Assembly (NCBI RefSeq): GCF_001642475.1
Contig: NW_019173951.1
Coordinates: 1 to 64,000 of the forward strand
Reading direction: 5' to 3'
From: Fonsecaea monophora
Lineage: Eukaryota > Ascomycota > Eurotiomycetes > Chaetothyriales > Herpotrichiellaceae
DNA: 64,000 nucleotides
The notes beneath the pieces are model-generated. The model saw nothing but the letters and a program-made list of their open reading frames with translations, did not search any database and had not been told where the DNA came from. Each line of letters starts with the position of its first letter. The first letter of the stretch is position 1. This document shows, one piece after another, positions 45,440 through 56,008 of this stretch. A program made the position numbers and the translations under genes.

Positions 45440-47014
45440 TCATCTTCCTCTGCCTCGGCCGCCGCCGCTGCCGCCAAACATTCCTCCCATCTGCTGCATG
45501 AGAGCATCCATTCCACCGCCACCGCCTCCAGCTCCCATGCCCATGTTTTGCATCATCTGCATCATCTTGCCCAGATCACCACCAGGCATGCCGCCCCGGC
45601 CGCCACCCATACTTTGCATCCGTTTCTGCATGGCTGCGAGCTGCTGTTGCCTGTTCCCGCCTTGCAACATACTGTTGGCTTTGGCCATGTTCTTCTTCTG
45701 TTGGCCCATGTTCTTGGCCACGCTGGCCATCACTTTATGTTGTGTCAGAAGTTCTTCGACATCTCTGACACTGGTGCCCGAGCCACAGGCGATTCTCACC
45801 ATTCGAGACGGCTGTGATATCAGGATTTTGCCATCAGAGTCCAGCTCTTTCGTCGTCATGCTGTCAAAAATGTATACCATTCTTTTCAGCTTTTCAGTTC
45901 CGTCCTCGTCGGACATGCCCTGCATCAGGCCACTCATACCGGGTATCATACTGCCGATCTTGGAAAGAGGGCCCATCTTCATTATGTTCGTGATTTGCTC
46001 TTTCATGTCGCGGATCGTGAAGATACCCTCTGCCAAATGTTTCTGGGTTTCCTTCATCCCTGCTGACTCCCTTGTGAGTGTTTGAATGTGCTCAATCAGA
46101 CCGCTCATGTCTCCATATCCGAGGAGCTTGGAGATAAATGATCTTGCATCGAACCGCTCTAGATCTGCCAAGTGTTCACCGGTACCAAGAAAGATGATAG
46201 GAGTATGGGTTGCAGCTGCAGCGGCGATAGCACCTCCTCCGGCTGCACCACCGTCTGTTTTGGTGATGATAAGAGCACCAAAGTCAGCTGTGGCTTTGAA
46301 AGCGGCCGACTGTGCCTCGGCCGCTTGACCAATCGTGCCATCCAAAACCATGATTGTCTGATCAGGTTTGATGGCATTTTGTACCAGAATCATTTCTTGG
46401 AACAAGTCTGCTTCCTGTTTATGTCTCCCTGAGGTATCAACGATGATAACCTCAAATTTCTCTTTCTTGAATCTCCCGACACCCTCAGCAGCTACCACTG
46501 CAGGATCCGTTTGTGTGAGTGAACCGTAGTACGGTATCTTTGCTTTTGTAGCGTTCTGTTTCAGCTGATCATAAGCGCCTGCTCTGAAGGTATCCGCGCA
46601 GACTAGACAGGCTTTGAAACCCCGGGCGGCGTAGTACCTCGCCAGCTTCGTACAGGTTGTAGTCTTTCCCGCGCCTTGAAGACCGACCATCATGATCACG
46701 TTCGACCTGCCTTTCTTCGGTCTATATGGTTCCGCATGGGGATCGACGAGTTGGACTAGATGTTCGAAGACCGCTTGTTGGATCATGCGCTTCTTGCCAT
46801 TCGAAGTTGTGTGAGGCGGAAGGTCTTTAAAGTTGACAGCGCTCTGTATCGACTTTCGCAGGTTCTTAACAAGTCGAACATTGACGTCGGCCGACAGGAG
46901 GGCCGAACATATCTCCTTGATCATGGCATCGAAGGCTTTCTCGTCGAGGTTGGGTTCTCGATTGAGGTTCGACACTGCGGCATTGATGCGCCGCCCTAGG
47001 TCTGAGAGAACCAT
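45440..47014 (-). CDS. SRP54: Signal recognition particle 54 kDa subunit
   Basis: Single exon, 524 aa from MVLSDLGRRINAAVSNL. The N domain (four helices) is followed by the G domain: G1 GLQGAGKTTT (111-120), DTFRAGAYDQLKQ, G3 DTSGRHKQE, and G4 TKTDGGAAGGGA with GTGEHLADLERFD. The methionine-rich M domain starts around GMKETQKHLAEGIFTIRDM, contains the RNA-binding segment MGPLSKIGSMIPGM and the tail with MMQMMQNMGMGAGG repeats and a GGRGRGR end. SRP54 binds signal sequences as they leave the ribosome and, with GTP, docks on the ER receptor. The in-frame leader upstream (from 47071) lacks similarity, so I use the ATG at 47014. The gene shares a 291-bp divergent promoter with RRP15. Confidence 0.96.
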   Translation of the reverse strand: MVLSDLGRRINAAVSNLNREPNLDEKAFDAMIKEICSALLSADVNVRLVKNLRKSIQSAVNFKDLPPHTTSNGKKRMIQQAVFEHLVQLVDPHAEPYRPKKGRSNVIMMVGLQGAGKTTTCTKLARYYAARGFKACLVCADTFRAGAYDQLKQNATKAKIPYYGSLTQTDPAVVAAEGVGRFKKEKFEVIIVDTSGRHKQEADLFQEMILVQNAIKPDQTIMVLDGTIGQAAEAQSAAFKATADFGALIITKTDGGAAGGGAIAAAAATHTPIIFLGTGEHLADLERFDARSFISKLLGYGDMSGLIEHIQTLTRESAGMKETQKHLAEGIFTIRDMKEQITNIMKMGPLSKIGSMIPGMSGLMQGMSDEDGTEKLKRMVYIFDSMTTKELDSDGKILISQPSRMVRIACGSGTSVRDVEELLTQHKVMASVAKNMGQQKKNMAKANSMLQGGNRQQQLAAMQKRMQSMGGGRGGMPGGDLGKMMQMMQNMGMGAGGGGGGMDALMQQMGGMFGGSGGGRGRGR

Positions 47015-47305
47015 CTTGCAAGAGATGAGAGAGGTGTTGCAAGAGAAATTCTGATATACGGGTAAGTTCAACCTTTGGGGCCGGCGAGATCAAAGAGAGT
47101 GAAGGCGACACGAAGTTGACGGCGAGACGGGTTCGATGCGAGTGTGGGGAAGAATGCGACATCAAAAGTGGGAGTCAAGTTGCACCGCAGTTTTGCCGGG
47201 AATTTTCAAAGAAATTCCAGAACAAATCTTGGCCGGTCTCGAGTGATACCAGCACGTACTGTTTCTCATTATCCCCAGCGACCCGCTCATTATACCACGC
47301 CCAAG
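47015..47305. promoter_or_regulatory. Compact bidirectional promoter, SRP54 / RRP15
   Basis: Only 291 bp separate the two divergent start codons, so both leaders and promoters must lie here. No canonical element was identified. Confidence 0.5.
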
Positions 47306-48139
47306 ATGGCTCCTCTATCACAAAAGAAGCGTAAAGTCGAAGATGGGATGCGTGGGAAGACCGAGCGACCGAAGAAGCGTTTTCGCAAACAAGTCGAGTA
47401 CCACAGCTCAAGCGACGACGAGGAGGAACAAGAAGAACAAGGATTCACTCCCGTGAATTTGGACGATAGCGACGATGAGCAACCCGCAGTGAAGAGGGCC
47501 AAGTCAAAAACGAAGACGCCAACCCCTGCTGAAGGGGATGATGCATCTGATGCACACACAGAAGACGAAGACCAAGAGACGCACCCTGACGAAGCTGGGA
47601 CTTCGGACGAGGACAGCACGGAAGAAGGCCCTCATGAGACAGACAGACGGAGAAAAACAAGCAAGAGGAACGATCCGGAAGCGTTTTCTACCTCGATATC
47701 AAAAATCCTGTCGACCAAGCTGTCACGATCAGCTCGCAAAGACCCCGTCCTATCGAGAAGTAAGGAGGCGGCGGAAACGAGCGCCTCCCTCGCCAACGAC
47801 CGCTTGGAGAAAAAGGCAAAGGCCAAATTGAGGTCAGATCGCAAGGAAGAGCTGGAACGAGGAAGAGTCAAGGACGTTTTGGGCCTCAGTTCGGGACAAG
47901 CGGGCGAGGTGGCCGAGGAAGAAAAGAGGTTGCGGAAAATCGCCCAGCGTGGTGTGGTCAAGCTCTTCAACGCCGTCCGCGCCGCTCAAGTCAAAGCTGA
48001 ACAGGTGGCCAAGGAGGAGCGGAAGAAGGGGACTATAGGAATGGCAAACCGCGAGGAGAAGGTCAACGAGATGAGCAAGCAGGGATTCTTGAATCTGCTC
48101 GCAGGGAAAAAGGACGCTCAGAGCACATCGGTGCAATAG
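47306..48139 (+). CDS. RRP15: Ribosomal RNA-processing protein 15
   Basis: Single exon, 277 aa, from MAPLSQKKRKVEDGMRG. The N-terminal half is basic then strongly acidic (SSSDDEEEQEEQ, HTEDEDQETHPDEAGTSDED). The conserved RRP15 domain begins NDPEAFSTSISKILSTKLSRSARKDPVLSRSKE and ends LRKIAQRGVVKLFNAVRAAQ..EMSKQGFLNLLAGKK. In yeast Rrp15 is a nucleolar pre-60S factor needed for 27S pre-rRNA processing. Lys/Arg runs near the start (KKRKVE) look like a nuclear localisation signal. Length agrees with other fungal homologues. Start chosen at 47306 because the frame upstream has no ATG. Confidence 0.9.
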   Translation: MAPLSQKKRKVEDGMRGKTERPKKRFRKQVEYHSSSDDEEEQEEQGFTPVNLDDSDDEQPAVKRAKSKTKTPTPAEGDDASDAHTEDEDQETHPDEAGTSDEDSTEEGPHETDRRRKTSKRNDPEAFSTSISKILSTKLSRSARKDPVLSRSKEAAETSASLANDRLEKKAKAKLRSDRKEELERGRVKDVLGLSSGQAGEVAEEEKRLRKIAQRGVVKLFNAVRAAQVKAEQVAKEERKKGTIGMANREEKVNEMSKQGFLNLLAGKKDAQSTSVQ

Positions 48140-48257
48140 TCGGAGAACAGCCTGGGTGTTAAACAGTTTTCTGAGTATGACGCCCAGCCAAGCGAAGAGC
48201 AAAGGAGAGCGGTTTGTGATAGTACATGTCTAATGTCCAACCCTCAATCTATCATCA

Positions 48258-49014
48258 TCAATTGCGCTTCTCGAAATCCGAAGCCTGCATGTTCCGTGTC
48301 ATTTGCGGTAGTTTCACCACCAACCCGTCCAGTTCCTTGGTCATCTTGACCTGGCAGCCTAATCTCGATGTTTCCGTCAGGCCGAATGCCAGGTCTAACA
48401 TGTCGTTTTCATCATCGGTGGCCTCTGGGATCTTATCATACATTTCGTCCGAATCGACTATAACGTGACACGTAGAACAGGCGCATGAACCACCACAGGC
48501 GCCTGGGTAGAAGTTGTCAGAATAAAGCAACGGAGACGGTTTGCGCAAGTGGATTCAGAACACACCTTCCATCTCCAGGTCATTGGCCTGCGCAATATCG
48601 AGCAGGTTGTCGCCCTCTGCAACCTCAAACGTATGTTCGTCCCCTTCCTTGTCTATAAATGTGACTTTGAGCCTGTCATCACCCATCAGCATGTTTCAGA
48701 AATTCCGGAGTATAAGTTGAGTCTTACTCTTCACCTGGCTTTGGCGGATCGATATGTCCATGTCTCGACACATGGGACGTGGAGAACCTCCTCCTGCGCA
48801 GCTCTAGAGAGCGTATGTGATCCCTGATCAGGTCCCTCTTTATCCCAAGCTCGTGTTGATGCCGCCGGCACAGCGTTATCGTTGTGGCATGGAGGCTGAG
48901 GTTCCGATTGAGAATTCGAGTTGCGCCGGTTTGCAAGGGTCGCACCTGGTCAGATCGAACACATCGTAGGGGATTTGCTCCGATGAGACTCCGCACACCG
49001 TTCCATCCAGACAT
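48258..49014 (-). CDS. YAH1: Mitochondrial [2Fe-2S] ferredoxin (adrenodoxin-like)
   Basis: Three exons (49014..48728, 48672..48566, 48502..48258) give 212 aa. The first exon encodes an Arg/Ser-rich presequence (ILNRNLSLHATTITLCRRHQHELG..RRRRFSTSHVS) expected for matrix import. The ferredoxin domain starts LKVTFIDKEGDEHTFEVAEGDNLLDIAQ. The cluster ligands are the first, third and fourth Cys in ACGGSCACSTC and the Cys in RLGCQV, the adrenodoxin 46/52/55/92 pattern. Acidic residues in VDSDEMYDKIPEATDDENDMLD form the partner-docking helix. Yah1 passes electrons from ferredoxin reductase to iron-sulfur cluster assembly, heme A and ubiquinone synthesis. Introns split the domain at conserved glycine positions. 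The presequence start is the only in-frame ATG. Confidence 0.93.
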
Positions 49015-49379
49015 TCTTCTCCCCGGGATCTTGCGACAGATGGCTCAAAGGGTTCGCCGCTGCTCAACAAGAGGGCAGTGAGTGTAGAGGGTTCAAAGGG
49101 CAACGGAAACTTTTTAGTCAAGAGTTGATTGGGCGTGACGCAAACTATCCAAAGCTTTCGGCCGAAGTAGACCCGCACCGAGCCTCTTCGCTCAATACCA
49201 CGATACATCAAGAACGGTCTCAAAGGAGTGCTCGGAAAATGGCATTCGATCCACTATGGGAATCAAGTATAAAGTAATGGCACGTCGTCCTGCGCACCGA
49301 CATGGAGAACTATGGGCTTGCCCACAAAAGCATATACAAGAAGTCAATAAAAGTGCCTGCACACCTTCCACCAATCCAC
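49015..49379. other. Short intergenic region
   Basis: YAH1 promoter and glucanase 3' flank. Nothing else seen. Confidence 0.45.
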
Positions 49380-50855
49380 CTAAGATCCCCCAACCCATGC
49401 ATTCCAATTGACATCTGCGCCAGCACACGCTGCGCTGATGGGTGCCCCATTGACAGGACCAATCTCGGTGCCATCACTTGCGGTCACAGCAACTGTGACA
49501 TCGCCAGTCATATCGTTGAACGGCACACTGGAGTGAAAGATGCCAGGGGTGGTGGCAGAGACTATCTGGGTCGACCCGCCAATTGTCACATTGACTGTGG
49601 CCAGAGCAGTGTCTGGCACAAACGCAGTGAAGAAGACAGCGTCAATATCACACTCCTGCGGATTGAGAGCCACCTGGCCTTGTGTTGGAGTGTTGCATGT
49701 GGTTCCAGCGCCGCATGCTGACCCCGATCCGGGATTGAGACGGTACCAGAAGGTAACATGGCTAGTGTCGGGCCTACTCTTGTTCTTGTACGCTGCAATA
49801 TAGTGAGGTAAATCTTTCAGCCAGGCGTCATGCGGGTTGTTCTGGACATACGGACCCGCCCCGGTCGGAATGGCGGAATCACTGGGTGGCATTGGGCCGA
49901 TATAGTGGGATTCTCCCCAATCGTTCCCTCAATAGACATTTAGGATTGTTTGTCTCAAAACTTGAAATGGTTCGTTTCACTCACATGTCAGGATCTCGAC
50001 CAAAGCTGGCTGAATGTTGAGAACTTGATTCCAGCGATGGTGCCATAGGTCATCACCGCGCCAAAGCCAATTCTTTGACCACAATGGAAGATTTGTATAG
50101 AACCAAGGAGAGACAGGCATCATGTAGGGTCGACCGTTGAGTGCTGTAACGTACGCCTTATCATCATCGTCTGTCATGTCGGTTGCACCGTTTGGCCATG
50201 CATTCCATCTGCATGGGTGTCAGCAGGCACTTATTGAGAGGAAATGCTGGGTTGCCGCTCAAGGAATGAGTAAACTTACGAAAGAAGACCATCGACATTC
50301 GGCTTGCCAGCAGCACCTTCGGCACCTTGACTTGAGAAGTCTGGGACGAAGAAACAGTTGGTCTGGGCTTTGATATAGGCCCAGTCCCCTGCATGATCGG
50401 CACCCTCAAAAGTTGAGACCAGAGGCTTCCCCTGCCATTTGAACTGACTTGCGTGCGAGCTGTAACCATTCACCGTCCTGATTACCGCATTCTGATCCCA
50501 AGCTCCCTGGGCTAGGTAATCAAACGACAAGAACATCTGAAAGCCAGCCGCATCGGCGGCTTGATATGCATTGTCGAGTTGAGCCTGGACAAATCCAAGT
50601 GGATTAATCGTGTCGAGATAACCAACATTGAGCGCGAATCCGTCGATACCTGCGGCGGCTGCAGTGGCAATGTCGGTTGCCCAGTTGGCTTGGGTATAGC
50701 TATAAGTGTTCCCCACCTATGTGAATACTGTTAGGAATTGCCCAACCAGCGTTTGAAGACGGTCAACTTACTATCACATGAGCAAAGACTGATTGAGCCA
50801 GAATGGGCGAGGCGAACCCAATGAAAGTCAGACAAATCAAGGGTAGGGACAACAT
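49380..50855 (-). CDS. Secreted glycoside hydrolase family 71 alpha-1,3-glucanase
   Basis: Four exons (50855..50772, 50716..50280, 50208..49985, 49927..49380) give 430 aa. Exon 1 is a signal peptide (MLSLPLICLTFIGFASPILA, cleavage likely after LAQ). The mature protein starts VFAHVIVGNTYSYTQANWATDI, the GH71 opening, followed by AAGIDGFALNVG, FQMFLSFDYLAQGAWD, PLVSTFEGADHAGDW, FFVPDFSSQG, WNAWPNG and the C-terminal block EILTWNDWGESHYIGP with the conserved tryptophans. GH71 enzymes (mutanases) hydrolyse alpha-1,3-glucan, a fungal cell-wall polymer, so roles in wall remodelling, cell separation or mycoparasitism are possible. A beta-sandwich-like C-terminal part follows (VTIGGSTQIVSATTPGIF). 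All splice junctions agree in phase. Confidence 0.92.
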
Positions 50856-52377
50856 CGGAAACACCAGTCCAGAAAAAGAGCGACTAGGTTAGGAATTTTG
50901 ACTCGAGTCCGGCTCTGGTTAAATCGAAATGAAACAAGGAAGAGAAGTATCATATCTCGATACGAGGTTGGCATTATGACTTCCATATAAGTTTGTCCCT
51001 GGGTATGGCGCTCCCCCCGAAAGCTGTCTAAATCATCAAAGAGGATCCAACATGAACTCCATATCGAACTCCTACCTTTGAAATTGAACATCGTTCTGTC
51101 AAAAAGTCATGGTGGAGCACAGCCGTGCCATGTTTGTCCAAGGTGCAGATTAAGCAGTGGTCGAAGGATCGGGTCACTGAAGTATTGAGCTACAGTGTTC
51201 ATCAACCGGTCTTTTCCCATATAGCACGAGTATAATCAATTCCCCTTTCAGGCTCAGCGATGGAACCTTGTGGCGGCGGCAGGAAGATGAAGATTGTGCA
51301 ACCTCGGTCCTCATTATACAAGGGAGCCATGTAGTGGCCCGAATTGGGCGTCTTTGATGAAACACCGGATCCAAGTGTTGCACAAATACATTGGAGGAGT
51401 TTTTCTTCTGGAATTATCATCGAATTGAAAACCAACACAAGACAAACCAAAATGTTGGTTTCATGTAGATACCAAAGTCAGTGGCTAAATAAATCAGACC
51501 GATATGTAGAGACACAACATGATATGAGCACAGAAATATATGCTTGACAGGTTCGAGTGTGGAAGTGAAGTTGTACAAGACTGTGTTTCGAAATTGACGC
51601 CGTTGTTTCGGGAAAATGGGGAAAGGGGCAGCTCCTTCTCCTATAAATGTGCCTTTGGTAAGGCTGAGCCTGAATCCGTCTGAGGATTTTGTAAAGCTCC
51701 TCAAGACTTGATGGTTGATATATCTTGTTCGAACGACGAGATATATACATCGATTTCTTAGTATTTGATGCTCATCAAACACACATAACTAGCTACGTGT
51801 TTGCTGTCATTCGCCTGACTTGTCAAGCAGCTATACACTCATATTGCTAGAACAACGGTGTATTCGTCGTCGTACTATATCCTGTATACCAAAGTATCCA
51901 AAAGTGAGGATCTCACAACACAATTCTCCGATTCTTGATAACGACAACGAGAATGTAGACACTATGGGATATTGTACTCTGGAGACTGCCTATTGTAGGA
52001 ACCACCATGTGACCTTTGTCTCTCACTACGTCCTATTATATTCGCAATAGAGCATGTCACACAAAGTCGCTGTGCAGTGGCAAACACATTATTGGTCACT
52101 GCATTTGGCCATTTGCCATGCTCGTCCCTAAGTCAATGTACCGAGCGAGTACTTGAGGAGCACAAGTGACTTCAGCCTTGCAGAGCAAAAACGGCCATTT
52201 CAAATGACGGTCAAATGCGCTTTACCAGAGTCTTGCTGCACCGTACAATTTTCGGGGCAAATTACGTCGTGATATTTCGCTTGTATTGAACTTGCAATTC
52301 GATCACCTTATGTACTCTGTCACTGCTTCAAAACAGCTGCAGGCCAGAATCCTGCGTTGATCTGAGGATATCTCGTC
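50856..52377. other. 1.5-kb relatively AT-rich divergent intergenic region
   Basis: Lies between divergent promoters of the glucanase and UGO1. It is visibly richer in A/T than its surroundings. Small frames (for example 51202..51450 minus) lack motifs. No repeat found. Confidence 0.5.
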
Positions 52378-53874
52378 ATGCAGGACTCGAGATACGTTCC
52401 GAATCCTCTCAGGCCATACTACGTCCCTCCTTCCATTGGAACCGATCCGCTACCTAATTCTACCTTGGGTACCTCGAAACCCGTCCCTCAGGGCACTAGT
52501 TTCGCATTTCCCGACATCGATTATTCCGACTATATTTCTGATACCTCGCCATCTCTACCGGGATCGGTCAAATCAATCGTTGATAACGCGTTATGGAAAT
52601 ATGCAAATGTCGTGCTTGCGCAGCCATTTGAGGTGGCAAAGCTGATCCTGCAGGCACGCGTTGCACAAGACGATGAGCTAGAAGACAAAAAGCCGCGAAG
52701 GAGGCATACATTTGGCGAGCTAGAAGAGGAAGACGCCCATGAGCATGACGAATATGACTACGAACACTCATCAGATGACGAACCCAACTACTTCACATCT
52801 TCTGCACCCTTTGAGCAATCGATATCGAGTCGCTCGCCAACTCGTGGTCGGCGCGGGAGACCACCTCGAGGAACGGCGTCGTCACGAGTACCTGATCACC
52901 CTCAACAAGCCGATGTCCAATTACAGCTCAAGAACCCTCATTCCCTGATTGATGCTCTATCGTCTCTATCATCGAGCGGCGGAGCGTTGGCTATGTGGCG
53001 GGCAACGAATTCTACATTTGTGTACAACATACTGACGAGGACTTTGGAGACCTTCTTCAGAAGTTTCTTAGCGGCTATTCTAGGAATAGCAGAGAATGAC
53101 ATACTCAATACGCCGTCACCGGGAGCAATTCCCGACATCTCTATCCTCACCTCTACGGCTCCAGTGGCAACCATCATGATCAGCACTGTGGCAGCCGCAA
53201 TGTCCGCCCTTGTCCTTGCACCGATCGACGCTGCCCGTACCAGACTCATTCTGACACCTTCCAGTCAAGAGCCGCGAACACTCCTTGGGACACTGCGGAC
53301 ACTACCAACTCCATACCTCATACCCAGCCATCTCATCCCTATCACTTTCTTCAGCTCAACTCTACCAACACTGATCTCTGTAAGCACCCCAGTGTTTCTC
53401 AAAACCTATCTCGGGCTGGATCCTATCATAAATCCAGCCACTTGGAGTATCGCGACATTTGTGGGATCGGCATTGGATCTATCGGTCAAGTTCCCTCTGG
53501 AAACCGTTCTCCGTCGAGCACAGATTGCGACCTGGACATCTCCAGCGTATGCACCCCCTTCCTCATCTTCCAAACGCAAGGCGATTACGACCATTGTTCC
53601 TGTCCCCCAATCCTACCGAGGGATTCTGCCCACCCTCTGGAGTATCGCACGCGAAGAAGGTTATTCTGAGACTCAAAAAGATAAAACTGCTGCGTTGATG
53701 GGCAAGGCACCCAGGCGGAAGAGAAAGGGACAGGGGATTGAAGGGTTGTATCGCGGCTGGCGGGTTGGCCTGTGGGGGTTGGTGGGTGTCTGGGGCACAG
53801 CATTTGTGGGAGGTCTACAGGGCGGCAGCGAGTCTGCAGCCGCTGAAGCTGGTCTTCACGGTGGTAAGTTCTGA
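52378..53874 (+). CDS. UGO1: Mitochondrial fusion carrier-like protein UGO1
   Basis: Single exon, 498 aa. The opening RYVPNPLRPYYVPPSIG is typical of fungal Ugo1. Degenerate mitochondrial-carrier signatures occur at PFEVAKLILQARV (about 83), PIDAARTRLIL (about 282) and PLETVLRRAQI (about 373). They match P-x-[DE]-x-x-[KR], the third imperfectly. An acidic, Ser-rich insert (EEEDAHEHDEYDYEHSSDDEPN) sits between carrier modules. Hydrophobic stretches such as MISTVAAAMSALVLAPID are membrane helices. The final part, QGIEGLYRGWRVGLWGLVGVWG, is the last carrier-like repeat. Ugo1 resides in the mitochondrial outer membrane and links Fzo1 and Mgm1 during fusion. The long internal loop is usual for the family in filamentous fungi. 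No upstream in-frame ATG competes. Confidence 0.88.
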   Translation: MQDSRYVPNPLRPYYVPPSIGTDPLPNSTLGTSKPVPQGTSFAFPDIDYSDYISDTSPSLPGSVKSIVDNALWKYANVVLAQPFEVAKLILQARVAQDDELEDKKPRRRHTFGELEEEDAHEHDEYDYEHSSDDEPNYFTSSAPFEQSISSRSPTRGRRGRPPRGTASSRVPDHPQQADVQLQLKNPHSLIDALSSLSSSGGALAMWRATNSTFVYNILTRTLETFFRSFLAAILGIAENDILNTPSPGAIPDISILTSTAPVATIMISTVAAAMSALVLAPIDAARTRLILTPSSQEPRTLLGTLRTLPTPYLIPSHLIPITFFSSTLPTLISVSTPVFLKTYLGLDPIINPATWSIATFVGSALDLSVKFPLETVLRRAQIATWTSPAYAPPSSSSKRKAITTIVPVPQSYRGILPTLWSIAREEGYSETQKDKTAALMGKAPRRKRKGQGIEGLYRGWRVGLWGLVGVWGTAFVGGLQGGSESAAAEAGLHGGKF

Positions 53875-54478
53875 CGAGGGCTTGAAACGATGCTCATACA
53901 AAATTACGAGGAGGGGAGTGATTGTAAATCTAATGGTGGATGACAGCCCATTGACATTGGGGGCTGAGGTACTTGGTACGTAGCACGGCGTTGCAGGCGT
54001 CATATGTGATACCCATACTCTTCTCCGTCACGATATCTGAGGGGTACTTGATGAATACCTATCCGACTTGAATGTACAAAGACTGCGAGATACATTTTCT
54101 CCCAGGTAACTTGGCCCTACCCACCGGCCCTGCCCAATCCTAGTGGCCTGATACCGCCCAGCCCGAACAACTTGTGCCCCGCACAGCCAAGGCCGATTAT
54201 CGGTGACATCTAATCTGATAAAATTTGATCCCAATCTCGACCTTCGACCTCTTCCCGACTTGTTTTCTTGTATGCGCCTCGTCGATTCCTTCTGTCCGCC
54301 TTGCTGTGGTCTCAAGAAGAGATCTTTTCTAGAGTTTCCTCTGCAAACAAATGCGACAATCGTACAAGGGCCATAGCGTCCTCCACGCCGTCAGCGACTA
54401 ATTGCAGACGACGTCCCACAAAATCAGCTCCAAACAAATACCCTCGGTAGAGGGCGGGTTGTCCTAAATTTGTGTAAC
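53875..54478. other. Intergenic region, hapX promoter
   Basis: About 0.6 kb. It contains GATA-type sites at 54196 and 54213 and a CCAAT sequence near 54134. The left part is UGO1 3' flank. Confidence 0.5.
54213..54221 (+). promoter_or_regulatory. SreA-type GATA site upstream of hapX
   Basis: ATCTGATAA matches the ATCWGATAA consensus of fungal SreA/SRE-family GATA repressors. It lies 258 bp upstream of the hapX start. A second, divergent GATAA is in CCGATTATCGG just upstream. In Aspergillus, SreA represses hapX when iron is plentiful, so the site fits the expected circuit. Functional use is inferred. Confidence 0.55.
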
Positions 54479-56008
54479 ATGGTCACCAGCGCCGCGTCTC
54501 CGCCAGCCGCAGCAACAGCGGCGGCGAACAGCGCTCACGTCGACGTCAAAGTTGCCATAGCACGACCACCATCTCTATGTATGAAACCAGCTCAGACCCC
54601 GCCAGCCGCTTCCCCACCATCGTCGTCTGGCTCAGCGCCGATGTCTCTCACCAGCAGAGAATGGATCGTCCCTCCACGGCCCAAGCCAGGTCGGAAGCCG
54701 GCGACAGATACACCGCCTACTAAACGCAAGGCGCAGAATCGAGCAGCCCAGCGAGCGTTCCGGGAGAGGCGCGCCGCCCGGGTCGGCGAGCTCGAAGAAC
54801 AACTGAAACAAATCGAGGAAGAGCATGAACACGAACAAGACGTCCTGCGAACGACGGTCGACAAACTTGAGAAGGAAATTGAGCACTATCGAACTGACCT
54901 GGCACACTGGGTCGATCGATGTAGGCGACTAGAAAATGAGCTTGCTGCCGCGAGATCAACGACTTCCGGATCATCTGCGCAGGATAAGAACCCAGATTCT
55001 ACCGACAATGCAGCAGATGATACGTCGATCGGATGCGGAAACTGTACACTAGAGACTCGCTGCCAATGCATAGACGACGCTTTTACAGCAATGGGGGGAG
55101 AATCAGCCGATCTCCGCGACGCCCACCATCACGAGAAACGCCCGCTCTCCCCATCGCAGCGAGACGGCGGGGAGAAAAGGATCAAAATTGAGAGCAAGGA
55201 AAGTCTAGAAATCGACTTTACGACAATGTACACCTCGAACGCTCTTCCAGAACGGCTTCGGCTAGACAATCACTCTCCTACTTCAGTGGTGGCGGATCCG
55301 TGCGGCTTCTGCTCAGATGGAACACCTTGTATCTGCGCCGAGGTTGCAGCCGAACAGGAACAAGCGCAGACTGTGGCCAACAGCAGATCTGCCGCCGCGT
55401 CCATCTCGACGCACCTGCCACCAAGACAACTCGACCAATTTACACCACCTCCATCTGAAGGCGATGTGTCCATGTCTGTCCCACCAGTAGCTGCTGCACC
55501 TTTAGGGTGTGGAAGTTCGGGACCAGGAACGTGTGCTCAATGCCGCGCCGACCCGAACAGCACTCTTTTCTGCAAATCCCTCGCAGCGTCTCGTGCTCAG
55601 TCGCAGGCTGCGAACTCACCAGCCTCGGGGTGCTGCGGCGGCCAAACTGCTGGGGGGTCCTGTTGTCGGTCGAACGCCGAAAGCAACGTGGTGCCTCTTC
55701 CCAGGAGGAACCGCACCACCCGGTCCCAGGCCGCAGCCATCCTGTCGTATCAAGGCTTGGCCAAGCAAGCCTCTGCAGATGTGCCAAAGGCGGGAGTGAC
55801 ACTGACCTGTGCAGACGCCTACACCACTCTGTCAAGACATCCTGCGTACGAACGTGCTGCCGGCGACATTGGCGAGTGGATGCCCAAGCTACATGCCACT
55901 GAACCAGCCAACCAAGCCATGGCTGGCAGACCGGCGTTGGAGATTGACGCCGCGAACGTCATGGCCGTTCTAAGAGATTTCGATCGGAGATTCGGCAAGA
56001 GCCCATGA
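54479..56008 (+). CDS. hapX: bZIP iron-response regulator HapX
   Basis: Single exon, 509 aa. A Hap4-like CCAAT-complex-binding motif, SREWIVPPRPKPGRKP (59-74), directly precedes the bZIP basic region KRKAQNRAAQRAFRERRAARV (82-102) and a leucine-zipper-like coiled coil to about residue 157. Four cysteine-rich regions follow: GCGNCTLETRCQC (185-197), CGFCSDGTPCICAE (275-288), CGSSGPGTCAQCRADPNSTLFC (344-365) and GCCGGQTAGGSCC (384-396). This Hap4L-bZIP-CRR order defines HapX. With the CBC complex (HapB/C/E) it represses iron-consuming pathways when iron is scarce and activates vacuolar iron storage when iron is high. The CRRs are thought to sense iron-sulfur clusters. The C-terminal end (AANVMAVLRDFDRRFGKSP) is conserved-looking. 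Start is the ATG giving MVTSAASPP. Confidence 0.93.
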   Translation: MVTSAASPPAAATAAANSAHVDVKVAIARPPSLCMKPAQTPPAASPPSSSGSAPMSLTSREWIVPPRPKPGRKPATDTPPTKRKAQNRAAQRAFRERRAARVGELEEQLKQIEEEHEHEQDVLRTTVDKLEKEIEHYRTDLAHWVDRCRRLENELAAARSTTSGSSAQDKNPDSTDNAADDTSIGCGNCTLETRCQCIDDAFTAMGGESADLRDAHHHEKRPLSPSQRDGGEKRIKIESKESLEIDFTTMYTSNALPERLRLDNHSPTSVVADPCGFCSDGTPCICAEVAAEQEQAQTVANSRSAAASISTHLPPRQLDQFTPPPSEGDVSMSVPPVAAAPLGCGSSGPGTCAQCRADPNSTLFCKSLAASRAQSQAANSPASGCCGGQTAGGSCCRSNAESNVVPLPRRNRTTRSQAAAILSYQGLAKQASADVPKAGVTLTCADAYTTLSRHPAYERAAGDIGEWMPKLHATEPANQAMAGRPALEIDAANVMAVLRDFDRRFGKSP

